A DNA stretch of 64,000 nt from Centrapalus pauciflorus (taxonomy: Eukaryota; Streptophyta; Magnoliopsida; Asterales; Asteraceae), in contig JAANYP010001803.1 of the NCBI GenBank assembly GCA_020465985.1, positions 124,001 to 188,000 of the forward strand. The letters run 5' to 3'. Numbering within the stretch: the first letter of the stretch is position 1; each line of letters begins with the position of its first letter. The notes beneath the pieces were generated by a model, which saw only the letters and a list, made by a program, of their open reading frames with translations, was not told the DNA's origin and searched no databases. The position numbers were made by a program, and so were the translations under genes. Shown in pieces: positions 23,074 through 34,542 of this stretch.

Positions 23074-26000
23074 TTATCCTTTCTGGTTCAAGAAGATAAC
23101 CCCTGGCTGTCCTCGAAGCAAAACTTTGTAAGCCGGATAGTGGTCTAGCAAAAATACATCTTGTTCAGGAGCTTTCAGACCCACTTTGACTAAGGCACTC
23201 TCAATCGCCATCTGGAAATCTCTGAGGCACATAATGATTGATCGGCGATTCATGCATCGAACCAGGGGTGCTAAAGCAGTCATATGTGTCAGACGACCCT
23301 TGACTCTATTTACCATCTTTCTGTGCAGACGCTCTATGTCGTCTATGTTTACGAAGTCAAGGTCGTTTTCATACAGTTCTTGAATAGTACCGTCTTCTCT
23401 GAGTACCTCGAAGGCTGGAGTGTAGACTCTGGCTCTCTTGTACATATGAATGTTATTGATTTTGACTAGTTTGGATTTTGACCAGTACTTGCTCTTGTCT
23501 CTCGTTTCTCTTAGCATCATCTGATTGTATTCAGCTTGAACGCATCGAGAAGCATCGGTCATTACCATTAGAAGACGTCTACTGTAAGATCCCGGCTTCT
23601 TTCTGAAGACCATTATGAACCTTTCTTCCAAGAAAGGATTTTGAAATTGATCAGCCGGGAACTTCTTCAAAAATTCTTTCAACCCCTGGACCGGAGGTTC
23701 TTCTAATTCTTTAGGAGGAGCCTCAAGAAGTTTCAATACACGGTCTCTCCGGTCCTGACATAACTCTTCTTTTGTTTCCGCATCCAGAGTGTGGACTTCT
23801 CCCCATGAGTACCACTTTATCCATTCCTTGTCTGTCCTGTCATATGATGCGGTGACTTCTTTAGTATCAAAGCAGTCGACAGTTCTGGCTCCGGATGTTT
23901 CAGCGATATGGGCATGCAGAGCTGATTGAGTTGGAAGGGTTGATTGGACTGATGGGGTTCGTATGACTGGTGGAGGATCTTTAGGTGTGGGAGTGGGTTG
24001 GATTGATGGAGTTTCTGTGGGAGTGACTGAAGGTGGTTGGATGAAAGAAGATGTTTGTGGTTGGGGTTCATGGGGTGGAGAATCCAAAATCTCAATAGGA
24101 ATTGGAGGTGATTTTTGTGGAGATTGGGGTTCAGGTTTTGGTGTGAGAAATGTATAGTCGGTATCAGTATCAGAATATGAGTCAGACACTAATATGATTT
24201 CGACTTTTTCATATATAGGCTCATAGATCACCATTGCTGACATGGGGTCTAATGGAGCTGGGCCCTCAATTTGTAGAGGTTCATAATCTATCATCAGTGC
24301 TTCCGTAGCCTCATAAGTCTGATCCCCGGACCCAGACCCTCGAATTTCTGTGGCTTCAGCCTCTGCTCCCCCTACAATGATCATGGAGTCCTCATGATGA
24401 ACCTTTTGACGTTTCTCCCCCTCATGACGATCAGGGTCGTCCTGGTCGTCATGCTTTCTTTTTGGGGCCTCGGCCTGAGGGCGTCACTGAAGGTCTATGA
24501 CCGCCGACTCGAGGCGATCTATTCGCGAATTGAGCTGCTCTTGGACTTGAAGAATTAAACGATTAAGAGCATCGATCTTGTCCGAGCGCTCGGCTATCTG
24601 AAGATGGACTGAATGGGAACCTGGTGAGGGGCCAGCTTCGGAGGCGATACCCTTACCCTTGATTAGAGAAAGAAGGGCGGTGTGACGTTCCTCGGCGGCC
24701 TCCCTTTGGGCGTCTAGGTCAGCCCGGGTAACCACTCCGGCAGCACGTAATGCTGCCGTTAGCATCTCCAGATTGATGGGGAGATGGCCGGAAGTGGACG
24801 GTGTTGATTGAGCCACTCCCGGTCTTCCTTCCGTCATCTCTGGCTCCATTACGGGACGCTCAGATCCGGAAGTTTGTTGAGCTGCCACGGAGGCAGCTCT
24901 TGGGGATGCCACAAAGGCATTGTGCGTGGTGTGTATATGTGGGGATGGAATCGTGGGTGAAGGAAGTTCAGTCACGTGGGGAGGAGTGTGACCTCTTTCA
25001 ACACCGCCACTCTCCGAATGAGAGGGCGATGGAGTGTGTGGAAGATCCCCGTGGAATGAAGTGGTTTCCCTTTGAGGGGAAACCAAGTGGATGGTGGGGG
25101 TTGTTTCGACCGCTGGACTAAAGGTCTTATGAAGGGGAGTCCGGCTGACAGGGCTTGGTTCACCCTCAGACTGAATTTCCCTCGCTCTTACGACAGAGAC
25201 GGTTCTTTCGGAATCCGCCGTCTCTGCCATTTCGCCTACATCTCCCTCCCTCACAATCTCAACCTCCCGCTCACCGAAACCCATAGATTGTTGAACATCC
25301 ATCCTTTCTCCCTCATGCTCACTCTCTTGTTGCTCACCTTCGGACTGGTTAGTCTCAGTCGATTCCGACTGAGACTCATCCGGATAATTCTCTCTTATAT
25401 ACGCCCTTACCCGCTCTGTGCCCCTTGACCTCGTTAGAGTAGATAGAGGAATTTTCATCACCGGTACCGTCGGGGTCCCCTTTGGCAGAGTTAACTTTTG
25501 GATTGCCACTGTGGGGTAGACATCAGCCTCCGGACGCTCATGTATGTCATCGTCTTGATCCATTGCACACTGGATGATGAGTTGAAGGAATCTTTGAAAA
25601 GGAACATACTTGCGGCCTTTCTTTGTGCTTCTTTCGACGTAGACTCTTCTTAATTCTTCAAAGATGAAAGCAGCATAGTCCACGTGTCGATCAAAGGCAA
25701 AGCCGGTGAACATGGCTAATACCTGGGCCGACGCCGAGTCATGACCTGAATGCTTGGCGGTGAGGCATTTGTTAAGCACATCGAATAGAATCCGCCAGTG
25801 GGACTGAAGGTTTTTCGTGCGGAAGTCTGATGGTTTTGTAAGAGGACCGTCATACCCTAGAGATTGTATCTCAGTTAGGGCCTCAGATACGGATGGGTTT
25901 GGGTCGAATGAATCAAGGGTGGGAAGGTAGTCTTCTGTGGGTAGATGGAGAATGTGGCGGATGGCAGCGGTGGTGATTTTGACTGGAACGCAGTCAATGG

Positions 26001-26295
26001 TGGAGGTGAAGTGAGGTTCGGGGTCGGTTATATATTGGAGCCTGTTCCAGAATTGTTGGAGGTATATCTGGGGAACAACTATGGCAGTTGATAGTGCGTA
26101 ATAGATGGGATGGCGGGTGAGGATGTCGAAGGCAAGGGTTTGGGTTTCTTTTGAAAGGATGGAAACGTCGAGTTGCCAGTTATGTGGGATAAACTCGACA
26201 AACTCGGCGCTGGGTAGAATGGATTCCTCGGGTAGCTGAGCATTGTTATTTGGTATGGGAGGATGGGGTACGGTGAGAATGATTGCGGGATCCAT
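23074..26295 (-). pseudogene. 3' ORF of element B (env-position ORF), one nonsense codon and a terminal frameshift
   Basis: The start is chosen at 26295 because a splice acceptor (TTTGCAG, ending at 26300) precedes it; the open frame alone extends to 26349. About 600 codons run to a TGA at 24484-24486, where element A has TGC. The same frame then continues to 23074. Near 23074 a small deletion relative to A shifts the frame, and the homologous C-terminus (FEDLLCYSDGT and so on) continues to about 22810. Domains in order: a conserved N-terminal domain with LSTAIVVPQIYLQQFW and SHWRILFDVLNKCL; a Ser/Pro/Glu-rich region; a coiled coil (LNRLILQVQEQLNSRIDRLE); an acidic SIM-like patch VEIILVSDSYSD; a conserved C-terminal domain with MNRRSIIMCLRDFQMAIES. 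No signal peptide or membrane segment is visible, so there is no support for an envelope protein. Nuclear or chromatin roles are possible but unproven. Confidence 0.85.
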
Positions 26296-26299
26296 TATC

Positions 26300-27350
26300 C
26301 TGCAAAGTGCAACAAAGTTAGAATCATAAGACTTGATATGATAATGCATTGATGTGAAGTCTAGATGAGTGTGAAATAGAAATTATCTGATCTGTTTAGC
26401 ATCGGGTCTTTATTAGCAGAATAAAATTCCACTAATAAAGTCCAAAGGCAATCGTTAAGAGACCGATGTTAGATAAGACCGTTTCACTCAAACACTGATC
26501 GTAACTCTAATCAATGGTGCACTTGGATGGAACTATTTTTGTGATTTTTTTAATTTATATAAACATGCAGAAGTGGAAAAATGAAAAATTTTAAAAAAAT
26601 CCTTAAGTGTTGGATTTCGGATGGTCCGAATTCGGATGAACAGTGTCACCGAATTCGGATCAGTCCGAAATCGGATAATGCATGAATGATTTGTGGAGGT
26701 CCGAATTCGGAGGTGGTGAAAATTGGGACCGAATTCGGATGAAGGTCCGAAGTGTGAGGCATGAAATGGATGATAGAGGTCCGAATTCGGATGGGTCATG
26801 GAACATGATCCGAATTCGGTTGATGAACTTGTGTAAATGCATGCAATGATATGGGAAGGTCCGGATTCGGATGGTACCTGAAATTCGGATGGGAACCGAA
26901 TCCGGGTATCATCCGAGTTCGGATGAACAGTGTGAACAGACTTAGACAATTTTCAAGTTTTGAAAATTTTGATCCTGTTTTGATGGTCCGAATTCGGATC
27001 AACAGTGAACCGAATTTGGTTTTGTACTTTGAAAATTTTTGAATGTAGTCTAAGTCGGACATCCGAATTCGGGTGGTGGTCCGAATTCGGACATCCGAAA
27101 CTGCATGAGTGCAGTTAATGTTCATGCAAAAATAAACGTGAACAGTTGAAATGTTAATGAAAATGCATGAAATTACAGATCCTAGTCTAAAACAAGTTAC
27201 TGAACATTTTATCTAACTACAACTAAAGAAAAATAACACATTTCAGTACCTAAAATGTATAAAAACCGAAAGTAAAAACTAGAAATATTTTGAAAATCAA
27301 ACAAGTAATATACGAAGTTAAAGACTAAAATAAAGATAGAAAAGTGTTAC
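26300..27350 (-). other. Predicted intron before the element B 3' ORF
   Basis: Donor CACCAG|GTAACACTT at 27350 and acceptor CACTTTGCAG ending at 26300. The interior is T-rich on the minus strand, as plant introns are. It includes TTTCGGTTTTTA near 27260 and the palindrome array at 26626-27090. The same donor, interior and acceptor are conserved in element A. Confidence 0.6.
26626..27090. repeat. Cluster of CCGAATTCGG palindromes (array 2)
   Basis: Nine exact cores start at 26626, 26649, 26701, 26729, 26781, 26810, 26988, 27063 and 27081, with degenerate copies between (CCGGATTCGG, CCGAATCCGG, CCGAGTTCGG). Flanks are mostly GGT or GA on one side and ATG or ATC on the other. Confidence 0.95.
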
Positions 27351-27560
27351 CTGGTGATGCCAAAGACGGAAAATGCAAGAAAAATGAAGAAAAATGAAGG
27401 TCGAGAAGCTTGGATTCGATGGTAATGGTGGTTCGGCGGTGGTGTCGACGACAGAGAGAAAGATGGAAATATCTTGAAGATGAAGTAAAGTGAAGGGTTG
27501 ACTGTTGACCGCCCCTATTTAAGCTCGTGCGGGTCGGGTACCGGGTCAAGGATCCGCGCC
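27351..27560 (-). promoter_or_regulatory. Internal promoter and noncoding leader exon for the element B 3' ORF (predicted)
   Basis: On the minus strand a GC-rich block (CCCGACCCGCACGAG) is followed by TTAAATAGGGG at about 27530-27520. A C/T-rich segment (CATCTTTCTCTCTGTCGTCG) then leads to the splice donor at 27350. This is the usual look of a plant TATA region and 5' UTR. It lies after pol, so the 3' ORF may have its own promoter and need not depend on the LTR. Confidence 0.45.
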
Positions 27561-27644
27561 CAAATGGAGTGGGCCACCGGATTGGACTCAACAAACAACA
27601 ACAACAAAAACTTTTGGGCTAATTTTAAAAAATAAAACAAGTTT

Positions 27645-30549
27645 TTAAAAAAAAATTGGTGAGTGAGAGTGCTGCACGGGATTGCAAGAGATGAAAATTG
27701 CACTTCGAGAATCACAGTAAATAGGGATATTGGTGAGTGAGAACCCATAATCGCGTAATTGTGTTCTCATCCACAGCACTTGAGAGCAACAGCTTGCAGC
27801 TGCTACATACTCAGCCTCAGCTGTGGATGTGGATACACAATTCTGCTTTTTGGAAGACCAACTCACCGGTCTATCTCCTAAAAACTGTATTCCTCCCGAC
27901 GTGCTTTTTCTGTCCACTCTACAACCTGCAAAATCAGCATCTGAAAACGCGGTAAGATCAAAATCTGTTCCCTTTGGATACCATAGACCAAGTTCGGGTG
28001 TACCCTTAAGATAACGAAAAATGCGTTTTACCGCAGTTAGGTGTGATTCTTTTGGGTCGGCCTGAAATCTAGCACAAAGACATGTTGAAAACACTATATC
28101 CGGCCTACTGGCAGTCAAGTATAGTAAGGATCCTATCATCCCTCTGTAAGTTTAATTATCGACACTTTTCCCGGAAGGATCGGTGTCTAACTTACAGTTA
28201 GAGGCCATGGGAGTTGCGATACTCGTGCAAGAGTCTAACTTATACTTCTTGAGAATGTCAAGAGTATATTTCGACTGGTTCACAAAAATCCCATCCTCAA
28301 GTCGTTTGACTTGTAATCCGAGGAAAAAGTTCATTTCCCCCATCATACTCATCTCAAACCGGGACTCCATTAGGGCTGAAAAATCCTTACAAAAATTACT
28401 GTCAGTAGATCCAAATATAATATCGTCGACATAAATCTGTACTAGCATTATATGTGGGCCTTCCCTTTTAGTGAACAGAGTTGTGTCCACCACACCTTTA
28501 TAGAAACCGGCAGAAATAAGGAAATTCGAAAGACTATCATACCATGCTCGAGGTGCTTGTTTTAAACCATAGAGGGCCTTATCTAGCACATAAACATGGT
28601 CAGGTTTATGTGCATTAACAAAACCTTGTGGTTGTTCAACATACACCTCCTCGTTAAGTTCACCGTTTAGAAAGGCAGTCTTGACGTCCATTTGGTACAC
28701 TTTGAAGTCTTTGTGTGCCGCGTACGCCAAGAAGATTCTGATTGCTTCGATCCGTGCAACTGGAGCGAAGGTCTCGTCATAATCTATCCCTTCTTGTTGT
28801 CGGTAGCCTTTGGCAACAAGTCTTGCTTTGTTCCTTATCACAATGCCGTTCTCATCTCGTTTGTTCTTAAAGATCCACTTCGTTCCGATGACTGTACGGT
28901 CTTTTGGCTTGGGAACTAACCGCCATACTCTTAGCTGTTCAAACTGGTTGAGTTCCTCTTGCATTGCAACTATCCAATCCGGATCTGTCAGGGCTTCATC
29001 CACACGAGCGGGCTCTATCATACTCAAGAATGATGCGTAGAGACATTCATTAGCAGATGCCCTACGAGTTTGGACTCCTGTTGATACGTCACCAATGATT
29101 TGCTCTGTTGGGTGACTGCGGGTCCATTTGATCTCGTGTGAAAGGGGTGCTCGGGATGGAACCTCTGTGGTTAATATGGGGATGGATGAGGATTCATGGT
29201 CAATGGTTTCAAATGATGGTACCACAGGTTCTGGTTCAATTCCCGAGTGTTCAGGTGAAGGAAGAATCGATGGTATTATATGTGAGGGTATTATAGGAGT
29301 AGATTCAACTGCGGATGTGTCGGTGGATGATGTGGATGGATGAGGGTATGTTGATGAAGATGGAGCGGAGAAACTTTGCGGCGCAGTTGAACTGGAAGGA
29401 TTACCTACATTATTAACAACATTAGACACACTAGCGTTAGGACCGAAAAATTCAACATAAAAAGGATCAAATAAATTAACCAAATCAGAAGAAGAAAAAG
29501 AAATGGGGTTATTCGAAGAGTCTCCAGGCATTTGAGTAATGCGTGGTCCTGATTGATCAACTTCGGGTGCCAGTTCAGCCAACTCATCAAATGTGACGTG
29601 CACACTTTCATTGACTGTTCTAGTTCGGGTATTGAATGCGCGATACGCCTTCGAGTTGGATGAGTATCCAATGAAGATCGCTTCATCCGCCTTTTCGTTA
29701 AATTTCCCGAGGTTGTCTTTGTCATTCAGCACGTAGCACCTGCAACCAAATACACGTAAGTACTTGATAAATGGTACTTTATTCAAAAAGAGTTGGTAAG
29801 GAGTTTTGTTAAAGCGCTTATGGATGATGGAGCGATTCTGTGTATAGCATGTTGTTGATACGGCTTCGGCCCACAAGAACGGAGGTAGCTTTGAGTATGT
29901 GAGCATTGTACGAGCGGCTTCTACTAGCGTACGGTTACGCCTTTCCACGATCCCATTTTGTTGAGGTGTTCGAGCAGCAGAGTATTGATGCTGAATCCCT
30001 TTGGATCGAAGGAAGCCCTCCACTACTGAGTTCTTGAACTCCGTGCCGTTATCTGATCTGATTGATTGCATTGACAGCTGCTGTTGGGTCTCGACACTCT
30101 TGATAAAATCAATGATTTCTTGAGCTGTCTCGTCCTTGGAACGCAAGAACCTGACCCAGGTATATCGAGAATAATCATCAACGATAACCAACACATATCG
30201 TTTTCCATTTATGCTTTGAGTTCTCATCGGTACGCATAAATCCATATGAAGTAACTCTAAAACTCTTTTTGTTGATGGTTCAGGCTTTGGTTTGTGAGAT
30301 GATCGTTTCATTTTTCCTTTCTCACATGCTCCACACAGATGGTCCTTTTCGTAGCGCAACTCAGGAAGTCCTTTGACCAATTGCTTCGCAGCCAGCTTGT
30401 TGATAGTATCAAAATTCAAATGGGATAATCTTCGATGCCACAACCAAGAGTCTTTTGAAGAGGCTTTTGATAGTAGGCAAATGTTATCCTTCACTACAAG
30501 TTTAGCTACGTCAATGGTGTAAAGGTTAGATTTTCGGGAACCAGTTAAG
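27645..30549 (-). pseudogene. Integrase, reverse transcriptase and truncated RNase H of element B (pol)
   Basis: Integrase: an HHCC finger (HRRLSHLNFDTINKL ... CGACEKGKM, about 30435-30310), then DYSRYTWVRFL, SIRSDNGTEF and NGIVERRNRTLVEAARTM, giving the D, D, E residues. Reverse transcriptase: MDVKTAFLNGEL (about 28690-28655) and the active site YVDDIIFGS (about 28440-28415). RNase H: DADFAGCRVDRKSTSG and STAEAEYVAAASC, then the frame ends at ISCNPVQHSHSPIFF, before the usual C-terminal 80-100 residues. Damage: a TAA at 28152-28154 between RT and RNase H, and loss of the RNase H C-terminus at about 27670. The first long frame starts at 30494, but homologous residues (EILTGSRKSNL) begin near 30549. 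Confidence 0.93.
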
Positions 30550-30803
30550 ATTTCTTTTCTAGTCCTTTGTCGCAGAGCTGTCCTATGCTAAAAAGATTAT
30601 GAGATAACCCCTCAACATAGTCAACGTCCTTGATGACTAGATTATTTAGAACTAAGTCCCCGTATCCTTTTATGTGAGCCTGATGGTTGTTCCCGAATTT
30701 CACAGCTCCGCAATACTGTTCAACAACGTTGGACAGCAATTCTCTTCTTCCTGTCATGTGCTTGGAGCAACCCGAATCCATATACCAAATGGACTAAGCC
30801 TGA
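30545..30803 (-). pseudogene. Aspartic protease segment of element B
   Basis: It reads WYMDSGCSKHMTG, the Ty1/copia protease active-site motif, followed by a LSHNLFSIGQLCD block, and ends at a stop at 30545. The integrase N-terminal reading then resumes in a different frame at once (from about 30549), so a small deletion seems to have removed the protease-integrase linker and shifted frame. A TAG lies four codons before WYMD. Upstream is a T-rich tract ending in TTTTTCAG at about 30803, which looks like a splice acceptor. Confidence 0.8.
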
Positions 30804-31069
30804 AAAACACACAAATTCATATAATGAAAAACTATATGCATTCAAACACATCCATTTTTAATTCACAATCAAACCGTGTTCAAAAAAAAGATGTTCAGAA
30901 AACATGATGAGTTAAGACCGGGTCCTGGGCTGTGTGCACAGAAGCCAAACGTGTCGGTTTAAGCACAACCGACAAGCAAAAGAACGGGTCCTAGTCTAAG
31001 GTAACTAGAAGCCATTTCTTTGAAGCACGGGTCTTGATCAGAAGTAACCAAGAACCATCTGCATTAAGA

Positions 31070-34000
31070 TCACACAACCTTGGGTACCCACCTCAATATG
31101 GGTCCCTTTTTGTTAGGATTTCCAGATTTATATGGCACGTGTACAGATTTAGAATCCCAACTAGCATTTGTGTGTGGTCCGGATGCACAACCCTTTGGAA
31201 TCCATTGAAGATTGGATTTATTGGGTTTTGGAACCTTAGGCGCTGAAATTGCCTTCGGTTTTTGTCTTTTTGAGACCTTTTTGACCGTTGCTTTGGTTTT
31301 GGGCCTTGGCAACGGACACATCTCAACTTTGTTTGAGGCCGATGATGCACTATTTTTTGTTTTCTTTTTCCGAATACGTTTAACAGGGTAAGGCACAAAA
31401 GCATTCATTTCAGGAACCTGTCGTCTATATTTAGTTGGACATAGATTAAACAAATCCTTGAAAGAGTACTTTAACAGAACAGTAGAATTCGGTACATCAT
31501 TACAGACATTGTCACAGACATTGTTACATAAATTGTCTTTAGAGATTACAGACATCCTATCTCTAGTAACAAATTCACTTGGCATTAAAGCCTTCTTCAC
31601 AAAAAAACTTGTAAAATCCTGCATGGTGGTTTTTGGGACTCTCCTTATATGATCTGTAGGAAGAAAACGATTAGAGTCAGTAAGCATGGAAGATTTAGAC
31701 TTGACAGACTTTTCTTTTTGGTGGTGAGTGGGTTTCTTAAAAGACTTGGATTTGATCTGAGTCTTTTTAGGAACCTCATTTTTGAAAACTTTTGAGCACT
31801 CACCTTTGACAATGATGGAAGAAGATTCATCTTTAGCCTTACCTTTATCTGATGACATACACGGAATTTTTATGGAATGAGAAAGTGTTTGTTGTTTTGA
31901 AAGATCTTTCAATTGTTGTGAAACTATTTCAAAATTTTCTCTGTAGACAATGACTTCCACAGTTTGTTGAAAAGATTGATTTACCAATTCTTCTTCTCTC
32001 TTAAGAAGAGCATCTTGAAGATCAAGTGCTTTCTCTTGAGACGACTTCAATTCCTTTTCTAAAACAATGATTTGTTGTTGAAGAACTTTTGCAGGAATAT
32101 AAAGTTGAGGAGTTGATTTTACGGTTTCAGTTTTCAATTCAGTTTCTGAATAAGTTGACGAGAGATCTTCCTCTAAAGTGGGTACTCTAGAAGAATAACT
32201 CTCGTTAAGTTCTTCATAATGAAAAGAAATTTCTTTATCTTTACGCGCAACACGTTTCTCATTTTCTTGGTTTAAAACTTCTTTTGATGACTCAAAAAAG
32301 AAAGATTTAATACCGGCTCCCATATAATTCATGTCATAAAATACAGGTAAAACATTTTGTGCCTTTTCCAAATATTTAGGATTTTTAAAACCAATTCCTT
32401 GTTTAGAATGGTAAAACCTAGTTTCTTTGGGCTGATTTAAATGGATAGTTTGTTCTGTTTGACCCCTTTTCAAAAATGCATCGTCAAGGGTCTTTATTCT
32501 TGCGTACAAACTTATCCTTTCTTCTTCAATCATTTTGTATTTTTCTAAACTGTCTATATTTTCCATATTTACCACATCTAATTGTTTTGTAAGAACAGAA
32601 ATTTCTTCTTTTAAAGAGAGTTTTTCTTTTGAAAGCGTTTCCATGCAAGATTCAAGGTATATATTCCTATCCTGAACATCTACTTTTTCTATCAACATCT
32701 GTTTTATAACATTATGATTAGTTAACCATTTTGAATGATATAATTCAGATGATTCTTTCAGAATATGAGCTTGATGTTCAGCCTGTACACACCTTGCAGT
32801 TTCAGCATTTAATCTATCTTGTAGATCAAGTATTTGTGTGTGTAGTGTACATTCATTATCTACAAATAATTTATTTACATGTGCAGGAATGTAACAGGAA
32901 TATACCTCACTGGACTCGGAACCGGATGTGGAGCATTCGGGATCGTCGGTTGTAGCCATCAGACATGCTGGTGGATGTTTCATTGTCTCCCCCTCAGCAG
33001 CAATGTCTGAATTGTCAGCAGTGAAATCAGCACATGTCTCCAACCCCATACGATCAACCATGTAGCAATTCTTGCCCTTGTCATCCTCGTCTTCAGAATC
33101 TTCAGCATCCCAGTAGTCCTCCTGGGCGACGAGGGCTAACGCATCCGCTTTCTTCTTGGCAGCCTCGAGCTTTCTCTCGTAGTAAGCAACGTCTCTTTCG
33201 AAATTATTCTTGCATTCCCTAGCAAAGTGGCCCGGTTTGCCACATTTGTAGCAGAGACGTTCATCAGTGGCCTTCGGCTCATCAACTCTTGGCCTTTCCT
33301 CTCTTCTTTCCGCCGGCCTCTTGTCGGCCCGGCGGTGCTCGCGACTGTCATCACGCCTCCGGTCCCTGCGGTCATCCCGACGATCATCCCTCCGATCGTC
33401 CCGCCTGTCATCCCTGCGATCATCGTGCCTATCATCTCGTCTTTAATAACGGCGATCATCGCGATAGTCGCGTCTATCATCATATCGGCGATCATCCCTG
33501 TCATCCCTTCGGTAGTCATCTCTGCGATAGTCATCGCGGCGGTCATCCCTCCTATCATCTGAGTACCTCCGTGGACCGGTGTCATAACGGAGTTGGTTGT
33601 TGGTCTTGTTGGAGAACCGTCGCTGTTGGAGACTGTTGGTCCACAAGGCTATCTGTTCGTGGATCGAAGCTTCCTCCTCATCATAGACCTCACGCGGAGG
33701 AGAAGCATACCTGTACTGAGACGATGAAGAACCAGGAGCAAAAGATGGTGTCGGAATCTGCGTGTTGGTGATCAAGGCTAGCGAATCATTCGGTTTCAAC
33801 CCTGTGTTGGCTGATAGCAGTAGAGAGGCCAACTGATTTGTCATCAGCTTCTGTTGATCCACATCCCCTTGATATTTCTTAAGCTCCTTAAAGACGACAT
33901 TTATTGATACCTCAGGAATGTTCAGGACTCTTTTCGTTGCCCGACATGCAAGCTGCCACTCGGGGGCTAAGGCGGCAAAGAATTGGATGTTGATATCATC

Positions 34001-34528
34001 CCTATCCTTCTTGATGTGCAGTTTGTTTAACTCGTTAAGGACTGCACAGAACCTGGTGAATGTGGCTTGCAGAGATTCCCCGTCTTTGGCGTGGAATTCC
34101 GTAAACTTTGCCTTCGCCTCCTCGATTTTGACACGATCATCAAGATCTGCCCCCAGCATTTGGATTTCCAGCTCGTCCCACATTTCTTTTGCAGACATTT
34201 TACTGTCTACACCGACCAAGATATCAGTGGGGAGGGCTTGATAAATCAGATATTCTGCCCTCTTATCAGCGTGCTGGCGGTCCCTTTCGGCATCATTTGC
34301 CGGCTCTCTTTCAACCTTTGAGGCTTGGACAGGGGGGTCAGCCTCAGGTCTGGCAGCTATCTCTCGATAGTAAATGACGGGTCCTTCGGATATAGATTGA
34401 AGCATCAAGTTCCCGAGAGGTTGCATTCCAACGAACTTAAGGAACCGGGATTTCCATTGTTCGTACTCATCGGGATAGAGAACTGGTGGTCTGTTCTCAG
34501 ATCCGAGTACTAGAGCTTCGCGAGACAT
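31070..34528 (-). pseudogene. gag of element B with a single in-frame UAA
   Basis: It starts at 34528 with MSREALVLGSENRPPVLY, just after a predicted acceptor (TTAATCAG at 34543). Residues 1-250 form a copia gag domain (YEQWKSRFLKFV; MWDELEIQMLGAD; FTRFCAVLNELN). Next is an Arg/Asp repeat tract (about 33585-33330), interrupted at 33441-33443 by TAA with the frame unchanged on both sides. Then comes the nucleocapsid knuckle CYKCGKPGHFAREC (about 33251-33210), a short acidic linker and a coiled-coil-rich region of roughly 600 residues, ending at 31070 with a Lys-rich, Ser-rich tail. Without the stop, gag and the coiled-coil region would be one protein. The stop may be a mutation; programmed readthrough is a less likely alternative. 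Confidence 0.85.
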
Positions 34529-34542
34529 TATGATTATGGGTG

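Noticed and set aside
23074..26295. Calling the copia 3' ORF an envelope gene
   Set aside because: There is no signal peptide, membrane segment or surface-protein feature; only its position is env-like.
24484..26349. Start of the element B 3' ORF at 26349
   Set aside because: The conserved splice acceptor ends at 26300 and element A has its start right after the same acceptor, so 26295 is preferred.
33227..33771. Plus-strand frames rich in Ile/Ala/Val or His
   Set aside because: They are antisense shadows of the Arg/Asp repeat in gag of element B.
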